Positions 1 to 6,245 are shown, counted from the first letter of the stretch. The stretch is DNA of 29,992 bases from a virus (IMGVR_UViG_3300030099_000552:1-29992), one strand, 5' to 3'. A program made the numbers and translations. Notes: generated by a model from the sequence alone, not told the origin.

Positions 1-102
1 AAGAAATAGAAGAAAGAGAATATCAAGCTAAAGAAAGAGAAAACTATCTTGAAATTAGACAAGATGAAGAAAGATATAAAGGTTAAAATTGTTTACCTAA
101 AA
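1..102. repeat. Left copy of terminal direct repeat (circle junction)
   Basis: Bases 1-98 are identical to 29891-29988. Base 99 is A where 29989 is T, and the following three bases agree again. The repeat carries the 3' end of the zinc-ribbon gene and its stop codon, so gene content continues smoothly across the ends. This is either an assembly overlap of a circular or circularly permuted genome, or a short true terminal redundancy; the sequence alone cannot decide. Confidence 0.9.
3..86 (+). CDS. 3' end of zinc-ribbon protein gene (partial; full copy at 29719-29976)
   Basis: This is the last part of the 85-residue zinc-ribbon protein that is complete at the right end of the window. It encodes the acidic, charged C-terminal helix ending in ERYKG and stops with TAA at 84-86. 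It has no start here because the contig is cut inside the gene. It is not a second gene but the same gene seen twice through the terminal repeat. The short gap 87-128 before the next gene is A/T-rich and shows no clear promoter box. Confidence 0.9.
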   Translation, partial: EIEEREYQAKERENYLEIRQDEERYKG

Positions 103-128
103 AAACAATAAATATTAAATATATAAAA

Positions 129-557
129 ATGGCATTATTAAAAACAAGTAAAGTTAAAAGTGTACAAGCAAATGGTACATGGGATAGTAAACGTGGTGAT
201 ACGTTCTACAAATTTGAAGTAGAAATGGAAAATGGAAATGCAGGTGAATATTCATCTAAAACAAAAGATCAAGATAAATTTGTTGTAGGTGAAGAAGTAC
301 AATATGAATTCGAAGATGGTCGATTTCCTAAAATCAAACCATATTACAACAAAGGTAATTATCCTTTTACAAAAGCTGGTGATAATCCTGATAGACAAAA
401 AGCAATAAACAGGTGGGCAGGTTTAGGTAGAGCAATAGATTATTTAGGTGCTTCAGCTAGTGAAGAACAATTATATAAACAAGCAGAAAGATTTATAGAA
501 TGGGTAAATGAAAAACAAAAAGAAACATCTAACAATACAGATGATTTACCATTTTAA
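129..557 (+). CDS. Single-stranded DNA-binding protein (SSB-like)
   Basis: This 142-residue protein is proposed to coat single-stranded DNA during phage replication and recombination. The evidence is its layout: an N-terminal beta-rich, OB-fold-like part (about residues 1-75, with the alternating charged strands KFEVEMENG and VQYEFEDG), then a helical region, then a polar linker (ETSNNT) ending in DDLPF at 138-142. That tip closely resembles the bacterial SSB C-terminal hook (DDDIPF), which recruits host replication and repair proteins. It is the first gene after the wrap-around junction and heads the replication block. A terminator-like hairpin follows directly. The OB fold is inferred, since I see no diagnostic residue motif in it; the tail motif is direct evidence. 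Confidence 0.7.
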   Translation: MALLKTSKVKSVQANGTWDSKRGDTFYKFEVEMENGNAGEYSSKTKDQDKFVVGEEVQYEFEDGRFPKIKPYYNKGNYPFTKAGDNPDRQKAINRWAGLGRAIDYLGASASEEQLYKQAERFIEWVNEKQKETSNNTDDLPF

Positions 558-562
558 TTTAT

Positions 563-648
563 AAGAGGTGTAGATATTGATAAACAACAACAGAAATTAG
601 TATTAACATAAAATTAATTTTACAACTTGGTACTACACCTCTTTTTTT
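563..648 (+). terminator. Long-loop terminator-like hairpin after the SSB-like gene
   Basis: AAGAGGTGTAG at 563-573 pairs perfectly with CTACACCTCTT at 633-643 (11 bp), and a run of seven T at 642-648 follows. The loop is 59 bases, far longer than a classic terminator. The T run argues for termination or attenuation; the long loop may hold further structure (AAAATTAATTTT at 610-621 is a palindrome) or a small RNA. It fills the only sizeable gap (558-660) in the replication block. Confidence 0.6.
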
Positions 649-660
649 AAACACTTAATT

Positions 661-1179
661 ATGAATGAATTACAAAAAATAGATAGAGTATTAAACATTA
701 CAAGCAAAGTTTGTAATGTAGATTATAAATTATTAAAAACAAGAAGCAGAAAATTTGAATTAAATTTAGCTAGACAAATAGCTTGTGTATTATCTATTAA
801 ACATTTAGGAATACATAAGGTTAAGGTTGCAAAACGTATTAAAAGAGATAGAACAAGTATGAACCATTATATAAAAAACCATGAAAACAATTATGATGGT
901 TGGAAAATATACCAAGATAAATACGATCAAGCATTTGCAAAGCTATTGAAAGGTAATAGAAAGCGTAAAATTTTACATAAAAATAAATTTATTAATATTG
1001 TAAGTAAAATTCATGTAACTAATTGTAAAGCACCTGATGTTACAATTACAGTTACTTGTGGTAAATATAAACATGAATTTTATGTAGGTGTATTTAATTT
1101 TGAAAGGGATATAAGCACTATAAAAAAAGCATTTGAAAAATATGATTTTAAAATAGATTATAAAACTTATGAGGGATAA
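661..1179 (+). CDS. DnaA domain IV-like DNA-binding protein, putative replication initiator
   Basis: This is a basic 172-residue protein. Residues 30-72 resemble the DNA-binding domain IV of DnaA: ARQIACVLS at 37-45 corresponds to the DnaA helix ARQIAMYL, and RDRTSMNHYI at 62-71 sits where DnaA has its signature GRDHTTVLHA. The AAA+ ATPase part of DnaA is absent, so it should bind DNA but not melt it alone. It probably marks the phage origin or competes for host DnaA boxes. The C-terminal half (about 100-172), rich in beta strands, is not recognised. It overlaps the next, winged-helix gene by 11 bases, supporting a joint role in initiation. It starts at the ATG right after the terminator-like hairpin. 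Confidence 0.65.
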   Translation: MNELQKIDRVLNITSKVCNVDYKLLKTRSRKFELNLARQIACVLSIKHLGIHKVKVAKRIKRDRTSMNHYIKNHENNYDGWKIYQDKYDQAFAKLLKGNRKRKILHKNKFINIVSKIHVTNCKAPDVTITVTCGKYKHEFYVGVFNFERDISTIKKAFEKYDFKIDYKTYEG

Positions 1180-1768
1180 ACCTAATTATTATGCAATTAT
1201 ACCAGCAAATGTAAGATATTCTAGTTTAAAACCTAATGCTAAGTTATTATATGGTGAAATAACTGCATTAAGTGGTAAACTTGGGTATTGTTATGCAGCT
1301 AATAATTACTTTGCTGATTTGTATGGAGTTAGTAAAAATACAGTAAGTAGATGGATTAGTGATTTAAATAAATTAGGGTTTATAAATATAGAAGTAGAAC
1401 GTAATGAAAAAAAACAAGTGATTAAAAGAAAGATAGGTATAGTACAAAATGATGATAGGTCTATATACAAAATGAGCAAAGAGAATAATACAAGTATTAA
1501 TAATACAAGTAATATAAATATAACTAAAGAAAAATTTATTGCTGAGGTTATGACTTTTGATTATCCAAAAGATATGTTAGAAGATTTTATTAATTATTGG
1601 ACAGAAGGTAAAAAGAAAATGAGATACCAAAAACAAAGTACATTTGAAATAAAATTAAGATTATTGCGCTGGTATAAAAATCAAAAGAAGTGGGATAGAC
1701 CTAAACAAACAGTATCTAAAATAGATAGCCAAATAGATGAATATTTAAAAGGTAAAGATTTATTATGA
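1169..1768 (+). CDS. Winged-helix replication initiator (HTH_36-like)
   Basis: This 199-residue protein has an N-terminal winged helix-turn-helix at about 24-80: AKLLYGEI, then GYCYAANNYFADLYGVSKNTVSRWIS, where YGVSKNTVSRWI is the recognition helix. This layout is typical of HTH_36 and DnaD-like phage replication proteins that bind the origin and help load the host helicase. The C-terminal half (about 125-199, with FINYWTEGKKK and RLLRWYKNQKKW) looks like the helical tail found behind such winged helices. It overlaps its upstream neighbour by 11 bases and its downstream neighbour by 4, so it is part of one translationally coupled replication operon. Binding site and partner are not visible. 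Confidence 0.7.
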   Translation: MRDKPNYYAIIPANVRYSSLKPNAKLLYGEITALSGKLGYCYAANNYFADLYGVSKNTVSRWISDLNKLGFINIEVERNEKKQVIKRKIGIVQNDDRSIYKMSKENNTSINNTSNINITKEKFIAEVMTFDYPKDMLEDFINYWTEGKKKMRYQKQSTFEIKLRLLRWYKNQKKWDRPKQTVSKIDSQIDEYLKGKDLL

Positions 1769-2133
1769 AACAAATAAAAGAATATAATTTAAAAGAACTA
1801 ACATTAAAAATATATGATTTAGTTAGTATTACATCAGTAGAGATAGGACACAAGACAGATGGTAAAACAATGGCAGCATTATCTAAAATATTTGCAAGTG
1901 ATCTTATAAAAGAAAATTTATTTAAAAACCTATACTTATACCAAATAAAAGACGCTTTTAGATTAGGAGTAAGATTTGGTAAAGATGAACCATTTTTAAA
2001 TATTAGAACTTTTTATAAGTGGGTGTATGCACATAAAAAAGTAGTTGATTATGCTGAACATCAAGTACATAAATTAAACGTAAATCCAAAACAAGTACCA
2101 TATTATCATGAACCTAAAAAATTATTAAAATGA
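1765..2133 (+). CDS. Unknown replication-block protein
   Basis: This 122-residue, lysine-rich, mostly helical protein has no motif I can assign. A stretch rich in aromatic residues (NLYLYQIKDAFRLGVRFG, then FLNIRTFYKWVYAHKK) covers residues 54-90. Its position directly behind the winged-helix initiator with a 4-base ATGA overlap, and a methyltransferase following with another ATGA overlap, suggest a role in initiation, for example as a helicase-loader partner. That is inference from context only; no Walker motif is present, so it is not a DnaC-type ATPase. Confidence 0.6.
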   Translation: MKQIKEYNLKELTLKIYDLVSITSVEIGHKTDGKTMAALSKIFASDLIKENLFKNLYLYQIKDAFRLGVRFGKDEPFLNIRTFYKWVYAHKKVVDYAEHQVHKLNVNPKQVPYYHEPKKLLK

Positions 2134-2744
2134 AAATCACTAATGAAGATAATATGCAATTAATGGCTAAATATGAAGATAATTATTTTGATTTAGCTAT
2201 TGTTGATCCACCTTATGGAATAGGAGATAAATTTAAAGGTGGTAAAAGCGGTAAAATGAATTTTAACGAAGTAGTAAAAAAAGGCTGGGATATTTCACCG
2301 CCTAAAAAAAAATATTTTAAAGAATTAAAAAGGGTTAGCAAAAATCAAATAATATGGGGTGGTAATTACTTTCTAGATAATTTGCATAGTAGTAGATGTT
2401 TTATAGTTTGGGATAAAAAAGTTAGTGAGAATTTTAGTTTGGCGATGGCTGAATTTGGGTGGACAAGTTTTGATAAGTTGGCTAAAATATTTAGAATGTC
2501 AGTACCAAAAACAGGTGGTAAGATACACCCAACCCAAAAGCCTGTAAAACTTTATGAATGGCTTTTAATAAACTATGCAAAAGAAGGACATAGAATATTA
2601 GATACACATTTAGGAAGTGGATCAATAGCAATAGCTTGTTATAATTTAGGATATGATTTAACTGCTTGTGAATTAGATAAGGAGTATTATAATGCAGCTA
2701 TGAAAAGAATAGAACAACACAAATTACAAACTAGAATATTTTAA
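2130..2744 (+). CDS. Orphan DNA adenine methyltransferase 1 (beta-class order)
   Basis: This 204-residue S-adenosylmethionine-dependent DNA methyltransferase has catalytic motif IV DPPYG at 26-30. The cofactor-binding motif I lies near the C-terminus as DTHLGSGS at 158-165, preceded by HPTQKPVKLYEWLL. The order IV then I marks a beta-class enzyme, and DPPY indicates N6-adenine methylation. Motif I has Leu where most enzymes have Phe. No restriction endonuclease is nearby, so the likely role is protection of phage DNA from host restriction. It is a paralogue of the enzyme at 5622: the first 30 residues and the last 70 are nearly the same, while the middle (31-130), where target recognition lies, differs. 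The target sequence cannot be read from the protein. Confidence 0.9.
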   Translation: MKITNEDNMQLMAKYEDNYFDLAIVDPPYGIGDKFKGGKSGKMNFNEVVKKGWDISPPKKKYFKELKRVSKNQIIWGGNYFLDNLHSSRCFIVWDKKVSENFSLAMAEFGWTSFDKLAKIFRMSVPKTGGKIHPTQKPVKLYEWLLINYAKEGHRILDTHLGSGSIAIACYNLGYDLTACELDKEYYNAAMKRIEQHKLQTRIF

Positions 2745-2746
2745 TT

Positions 2747-3112
2747 ATGAAAACAAAAGAAATTATAAAAACATTATTAGAACAAAACCCACAATTAAGA
2801 GATAGTGATGCAAAACTTAAATGTAGGTTTTGGACAAACGAATTAGAAAGAAGAGGTATAGATACAAAAAAAATTACTGCACATCAATTTTTAATTATGT
2901 TATCACAAAACAAATTACATAATGCAGAAGGATTAACCAGAATGAGAAGAAAGGTACAAGAAGAAAATGAACATTTAAGAGGTGAATTGTATAAAGAAAG
3001 ACAAACTACACAACAAAATAAAATGAAAACTAAACTAGGATATAATATAAAAATGAGTTGTCAAGTACCAAATAAAAAACCTTATGTAATAGGTAAATAC
3101 GATGAGTATTAA
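2747..3112 (+). CDS. Conserved phage protein of unknown function next to NinG
   Basis: This 121-residue basic, helical protein has an N-terminal segment (NPQLRDSDAKLKCRFWTNEL, then the helix ITAHQFLIMLSQNKL) and a central stretch TRMRRKVQEENEHLRGELYKER that resembles small proteins often found beside HNH/NinG genes in phages. No catalytic motif is visible. It begins 2 bases after the methyltransferase stop and overlaps the NinG-like gene by 11 bases, so the three are co-translated. A DNA-binding or replication accessory role is possible but unproven. Confidence 0.6.
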   Translation: MKTKEIIKTLLEQNPQLRDSDAKLKCRFWTNELERRGIDTKKITAHQFLIMLSQNKLHNAEGLTRMRRKVQEENEHLRGELYKERQTTQQNKMKTKLGYNIKMSCQVPNKKPYVIGKYDEY

Positions 3113-3515
3113 AAAACCAATAAGTAAATTAAAAAAAGAATTAGATAAGTGGTTCAGCTTGTATATTAGATTAAGAGAAAGTACAAGTCAAGGAATAGCA
3201 CAATGTTTTACTTGTGGTAAAATAGATTATTATAAAAAATTACAATGTGGACACTTTCAAAGTAGAAGACATTATGCAACAAGATGGAATGAATGGAATT
3301 GTCAAGTACAATGTGTAAAGTGTAATATGTTTGAACAAGGTGAACAATGGAAATTTGGTTTAAATATAAATGCTAAATATGGTGATGGTACAAGCAAAGA
3401 ATTAGAATTTTTAGCACAAACTTCTATAAAGAAAATGAGGGTTGAATATGAAGAAGATATACGATATTATAAAGCACTTGTTAATAACTTAAAAAAAGAA
3501 AAAGGAATAGAATAA
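3102..3515 (+). CDS. ninG: NinG/Rap-like recombination nuclease
   Basis: This 137-residue protein matches the NinG (Rap) family of lambda-like phages, whose members resolve or cut branched recombination intermediates. Visible features are an N-terminal helix ending in LDKWFSLYIRLR, a CxxC pair at C35/C38 (CFTCGK), the core LQCGHFQSRRHYATRWNE with C49 and H51, and a second cluster NCQVQCVKCN with C67, C71 and C74. Together they make an HNH-like, zinc-stabilised fold. The length is shorter than lambda NinG but usual for flavobacterial phage versions. A NinB-like protein is encoded further down (6242), so this phage carries the lambda-type recombination pair without the rest of the nin region. 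Confidence 0.85.
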   Translation: MSIKKPISKLKKELDKWFSLYIRLRESTSQGIAQCFTCGKIDYYKKLQCGHFQSRRHYATRWNEWNCQVQCVKCNMFEQGEQWKFGLNINAKYGDGTSKELEFLAQTSIKKMRVEYEEDIRYYKALVNNLKKEKGIE

Positions 3516-3524
3516 ATAATTTTT

Positions 3525-3532
3525 TATATTTG
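3525..3532 (+). promoter_or_regulatory. Host-type -7 box TATATTTG just before the 3537 gene
   Basis: TATATTTG matches the Bacteroidota -7 consensus TAnnTTTG exactly and lies in the only gap (3516-3536) between 3.1 and 4.8 kb. The ATG follows 4 bases after the box, so the transcript would have almost no leader. No clear TTTG-type -33 element is found about 20 bases upstream, which lowers confidence in this AT-rich sequence. Confidence 0.4.
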
Positions 3533-3536
3533 AGAT

Positions 3537-3893
3537 ATGAAAAAAATAATATATGCTAATAAAGAACATCAAGTTATAGTTAGCAATTATATTACAATGA
3601 TAAAAGAATTTGTTAAAGATGTATCTAATGATGTAAGATGGAAAAATTATAACCAAGTGTATGATTTGATTGTAGATTATCACAACAACTATGGTAAAAG
3701 CACAAAAGAAAATAATTATTGGGATTGGTTAATGATATTGCCAATTAATTTGTCAGTAATGACAAATGGTTTTTTAGCTGCAATAGAAACAAAAAGAAAT
3801 AAAACATTAGTAAATTCATATAGAGTTTTAATAAATGAAATGCTGCATGATGTAGTAGAAAAAATAGAAAAATTAGAGCCTTACAATGAATGA
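3537..3893 (+). CDS. Unknown early protein
   Basis: This 118-residue protein is not recognised. It looks entirely helical, with aromatic-rich segments (NNYWDWLMILPINLSVMTNGF, about residues 60-80) but no membrane span long enough to be convincing. It has its own candidate promoter box and overlaps the following sigma-like gene by 8 bases, so the two may form a small regulatory unit. No start codon other than the ATG at 3537 is plausible, because the box sits directly upstream. Confidence 0.55.
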   Translation: MKKIIYANKEHQVIVSNYITMIKEFVKDVSNDVRWKNYNQVYDLIVDYHNNYGKSTKENNYWDWLMILPINLSVMTNGFLAAIETKRNKTLVNSYRVLINEMLHDVVEKIEKLEPYNE

Positions 3894-4437
3894 TATATAT
3901 AATTTATTAGCAAAACTATTACCAAAATATAAAGATATTGCTGGTTTATATACAAAAGATAAAAACGAAATAGATGATAGTGTTCAAGAATTAATGTTAT
4001 ATTTTATGCAAATGAACGTACAAATACTTAAAGATATATATGCAAAAGATGGCGAAGAAGGTTTATTAAAATATGGTGCAGTAGCATTAAGAAGAGCATT
4101 AACAAGTAAAAGATCAGCATATTATTACAAGTATAAAAAATATTATGCAAATCTTATAAATTTAAGCTATAAAACAACTACAACACAAAAAAACTATTAT
4201 AAAAGCATATATAATATAAAACAGGAAGAAGAAGAAGATATAAAAGAACAAAAAATACAAAAAATAGAAGCAGAACTAAATAAATTACACTGGTACGATA
4301 AAAAGGTATTTGAACTATATTATGAAGGGCATACATTAGATAGTTTAGCTAAAGAAACAAAAATAAGTAGAAATAGCTTATATACTACAATAGATAAAGT
4401 AAGAACTATATTAAAAAAAGAATTAGTAGGTGAATAG
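3886..4437 (+). CDS. Sigma-70 region 4-like transcription regulator
   Basis: This 183-residue protein has a C-terminal part (about 131-180) shaped like sigma factor region 4: a helix LHWYDKKVFELYYEGHTLDSLA, a turn KETKIS, and a recognition helix RNSLYTTIDKVRTILKK. The N-terminal part (about 10-75, including IDDSVQELMLYFMQM) is helical and resembles an ECF region 2 layout but lacks a convincing core signature. A charged linker (EEEEDIKEQ, 114-122) joins the two. It may be a diverged ECF-type sigma factor or an ArpU/RinA-type late activator. It sits in the early half before a terminator, as expected for a protein that switches on late genes, and the five-copy motif in the late region is a candidate target. 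Confidence 0.6.
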   Translation: MNDIYNLLAKLLPKYKDIAGLYTKDKNEIDDSVQELMLYFMQMNVQILKDIYAKDGEEGLLKYGAVALRRALTSKRSAYYYKYKKYYANLINLSYKTTTTQKNYYKSIYNIKQEEEEDIKEQKIQKIEAELNKLHWYDKKVFELYYEGHTLDSLAKETKISRNSLYTTIDKVRTILKKELVGE

Positions 4438-4831
4438 GTTTTTTACATCTAATGAAGTATATAAAGATAGATTAGATATATGCAGAAGTTGTATATATTA
4501 TTTTAAATTAACAGGACAATGTAAAAGATGTTTATGTTTTATGAAAGTAAAAGCAAGATTAGCACCTATGGCTTGTCCTGAAAAATATTGGAATAAAACA
4601 ACTACAATAGAAACACCTAAAGGATTACCTGAAGAAATAATAGAAGAAGTAAAAAAAGTATATCCTGATATAAAAAATGGTAGAGCAAAAAATATAGAAG
4701 TAAAAAAAAGAATGATAGAACTATACAATACAATATATCAAACTAATTATAGTACAGGAACTAATTGTAGTAGTTGTTTAAGTAGTTGTTTAAATGGAAT
4801 AAAAGATATATATATAAAGTATGGTAAGTAG
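4430..4831 (+). CDS. Cysteine-cluster (putative zinc-binding) protein
   Basis: This 133-residue protein has a probable zinc site at the N-terminus: C18, C21, C31, C34, C36 and C49, in the order CRSC, QCKRCLCF, MACPEKYW. This arrangement recurs in small phage proteins whose function is unknown. A second cysteine cluster, NCSSCLSSC, is near residue 112-120, after a helical middle. The start is GTG at 4430, overlapping the sigma-like gene by 8 bases; no nearby ATG keeps the cysteine cluster. Its last codons form the left arm of a strong hairpin, so translation to the stop would melt the terminator structure and may couple translation with termination. Confidence 0.65.
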   Translation: MNRFFTSNEVYKDRLDICRSCIYYFKLTGQCKRCLCFMKVKARLAPMACPEKYWNKTTTIETPKGLPEEIIEEVKKVYPDIKNGRAKNIEVKKRMIELYNTIYQTNYSTGTNCSSCLSSCLNGIKDIYIKYGK

Positions 4832-4891
4832 TTATTATGTTTTCATTTTTTTTATTGGTTTTGTTATTTCTACTATTTACCATACTTTTTT
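4816..4891 (+). terminator. Strong long-loop terminator at the end of the 3.5-4.8 kb gene group
   Basis: Bases 4816-4832 pair with 4872-4888 over 17 positions with only one G-U wobble (the outer 12, AAAGTATGGTAA with TTACCATACTTT, are perfect). The right arm runs into six T at 4886-4891. The loop is 39 bases (4833-4871). The left arm overlaps the last 16 bases of the preceding gene including its stop. This is by far the most stable stem I see in the window. It should end or strongly reduce transcription from upstream. Confidence 0.75.
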
Positions 4892-4893
4892 AA
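4837..4893 (+). other. Tiny hydrophobic reading frame inside the terminator loop
   Basis: An ATG at 4837 opens a reading frame of 18 codons that is almost purely hydrophobic (Phe, Leu, Val, Ile with one Ser and one Thr) and stops at 4891-4893. It would make a minimal membrane peptide. It lies inside the hairpin loop and right arm, so it may be a chance result of the T-rich right arm. There is no supporting start-site signal. Confidence 0.15.
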
Positions 4894-4903
4894 AATTTAA
4901 GAT

Positions 4904-5029
4904 ATGATAGAATTTTTAAGACATTTTACAGGACTATGTGGTGAACCACACACAAGTTTATTAACTTTAATATTTGGTACACCAATATTAGGATATTTAT
5001 TAATCAAATTTAAAAACAAAAACAAATGA
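4904..5029 (+). CDS. Small membrane protein, 41 residues
   Basis: The reading frame codes for MIEFLRHFTGLCGEPHTSLL followed by one transmembrane segment (TLIFGTPILGYLLIKF) and a lysine-rich cytoplasmic tail. The short N-terminal part with CGEPH looks conserved rather than random. It starts 10 bases after the terminator frame and overlaps the next small gene by ATGA, which supports translation. The function is unknown; host membrane remodelling or superinfection exclusion are guesses. Confidence 0.6.
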   Translation: MIEFLRHFTGLCGEPHTSLLTLIFGTPILGYLLIKFKNKNK

Positions 5030-5178
5030 GTATATTTTTTGGAATAATAGTAGGTTTTTTTGTGTTTGCTTTTATTATTATAAGTTATTTAGAATATAGA
5101 GCTGATTTACATGAAATGCACAAACTAAAAGAAAATTTAAAGAAATATGAAGAACAAAAAAAAATTAAAAATACCTGA
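5026..5178 (+). CDS. Small single-pass membrane protein with charged coiled tail, 50 residues
   Basis: The N-terminus is a long hydrophobic span (about residues 3-21, FFGIIVGFFVFAFIIISYL). It is followed by a charged helix with heptad character (RADLHEMHKLKENLKKYEEQ). The topology resembles small holin or spanin partners, but it sits in the early region, so a membrane-anchored accessory role is more likely. It overlaps the previous gene by 4 bases and the next by 32 bases in another frame. The ATG start at the ATGA junction is well supported by coupling. No function can be assigned. Confidence 0.55.
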   Translation: MSIFFGIIVGFFVFAFIIISYLEYRADLHEMHKLKENLKKYEEQKKIKNT

Positions 5179-5371
5179 TTACTATATAGGTAAAGTTTAT
5201 GGTTATGAAGCAAGAAAGATTATAGAAGATTATAATTTAAGTTATAATGTAGGTAATGCAGTAACATATTTGTTAAGAGCAGAAAACAAACATAAAACAC
5301 CAATAGAATGTATAGAAAAAGCTATAAACCATTTAGAGTTTGAACTAGATAAAATAAACAACAAGAAATGA
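5147..5371 (+). CDS. DUF3310-like protein (SaV-type)
   Basis: This 74-residue protein fits the small DUF3310 family found in many phages: PDYYIG near the N-terminus, a central helix NLSYNVGNAVTYLLRAENKH where the family has FxxGNAxKYxxRAGxK, and a final helix PIECIEKAINHLEFELDK. Family members are often called nucleotide kinase-like, but no kinase motif is visible here and I do not claim that activity. The gene overlaps the membrane protein before it by 32 bases and the zinc-ribbon gene after it by 4 bases. It probably acts in nucleotide or DNA metabolism, as do its neighbours. Confidence 0.75.
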   Translation: MKNKKKLKIPDYYIGKVYGYEARKIIEDYNLSYNVGNAVTYLLRAENKHKTPIECIEKAINHLEFELDKINNKK

Positions 5372-5622
5372 CTCTATATAAATGTGTATATTGTGAAGTA
5401 AAAAAAGAAATAAGTAAATCTACTATTGTATTAAGGGAAGGCAGGTGGGTTGTTAAAGAAGCACTATGTGATTGTGGCAAGTATATGGAAAGTGAAATAG
5501 TAGAAGGTATGCCTGATTTAATAAGAACAGAACCTACATTAAGCAAAAAACGTGATATGCTTTGGGATAGTGCAAAAGAAAAACTAATAGGAGAAAGAGG
5601 TGTAAATGAAGATTTTAAATAA
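5368..5622 (+). CDS. Small zinc-ribbon-like protein
   Basis: This 84-residue protein has a CxxC pair at C6/C9 (KCVYCEVKK) and a CxC pair at C34/C36 (LCDCGKYM). These four cysteines could bind one zinc ion in a ribbon. The C-terminal half (EGMPDLIRTEPTLSKKRDML) looks conserved in sequence style but matches nothing I can name. It is locked between DUF3310 (4-base overlap) and methyltransferase 2 (its TAA shares one base with the ATG). A regulatory or adaptor role in the DNA metabolism operon is possible. Confidence 0.6.
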   Translation: MTLYKCVYCEVKKEISKSTIVLREGRWVVKEALCDCGKYMESEIVEGMPDLIRTEPTLSKKRDMLWDSAKEKLIGERGVNEDFK

Positions 5623-6245
5623 TGGAAATAACTAATGAAGATAATATGCAACTAATGTCAAAATATGAGGATAATTTTTTTGACTTAGCTATTGTGGATC
5701 CGCCTTATGGTGTTTTAAATAAAACTAAAAGAGGTGCGCAAAGAAGTCCAAATAAATATAAAGTAAGAGCTGAAAGTTGGGATATAAAACCTAATAAATG
5801 TTATTGGCAAGAGTTATTTAGAGTTAGTAAAAACCAAATAGTTTGGGGTGGAAATTATTTTACTGATAATTTATACGAAAATAATGCTTGGATATTTTGG
5901 CATAAAAAAAACCCTGTTGATAATTATGCTGATGGCGAGTTAGCTTGGACTTCTTTTAAAAAAAAGCAATTAAAATATTTTGATTATATGTATTATGGTG
6001 CAATCAATTCAGAAAAAAACAGATTTCACCCTACACAAAAACCTGTAAAGTTGTATGAGTGGCTGCTGATAAACTATGCTAAGGAAGGAGATAAAATACT
6101 TGACACACATCTTGGAAGCGGTAGTATTGCTATTGCTTGTCACAATTTAGGTTTTGAATTAACTTCTTGCGAGTTAGATAAAGAGTATTATAATGCAGCA
6201 ATAAAAAGAATAGAACAACACAAAGCACAAAAAAGAATATTTTGA
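5622..6245 (+). CDS. Orphan DNA adenine methyltransferase 2, paralogue of the enzyme at 2130
   Basis: This 207-residue N6-adenine DNA methyltransferase has DPPYG at 26-30 and motif I DTHLGSGS at 161-168, preceded by HPTQKPVKLYEWLL, again with Leu instead of the usual Phe. The first 30 residues differ from the 2130 enzyme at only a few positions (MEITNEDNMQLMSKYEDNFF against MKITNEDNMQLMAKYEDNYF), and the last 70 are also close. Residues 31-130 are largely different: here KTKRGAQRSPNKYKVRAESW, there KFKGGKSGKMNFNEVVKKGW. The pair therefore looks like a duplication whose target-recognition part diverged or was exchanged, giving two methylation specificities. No partner nuclease is encoded. Expected role: evasion of host restriction. 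Confidence 0.9.
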   Translation: MEITNEDNMQLMSKYEDNFFDLAIVDPPYGVLNKTKRGAQRSPNKYKVRAESWDIKPNKCYWQELFRVSKNQIVWGGNYFTDNLYENNAWIFWHKKNPVDNYADGELAWTSFKKKQLKYFDYMYYGAINSEKNRFHPTQKPVKLYEWLLINYAKEGDKILDTHLGSGSIAIACHNLGFELTSCELDKEYYNAAIKRIEQHKAQKRIF

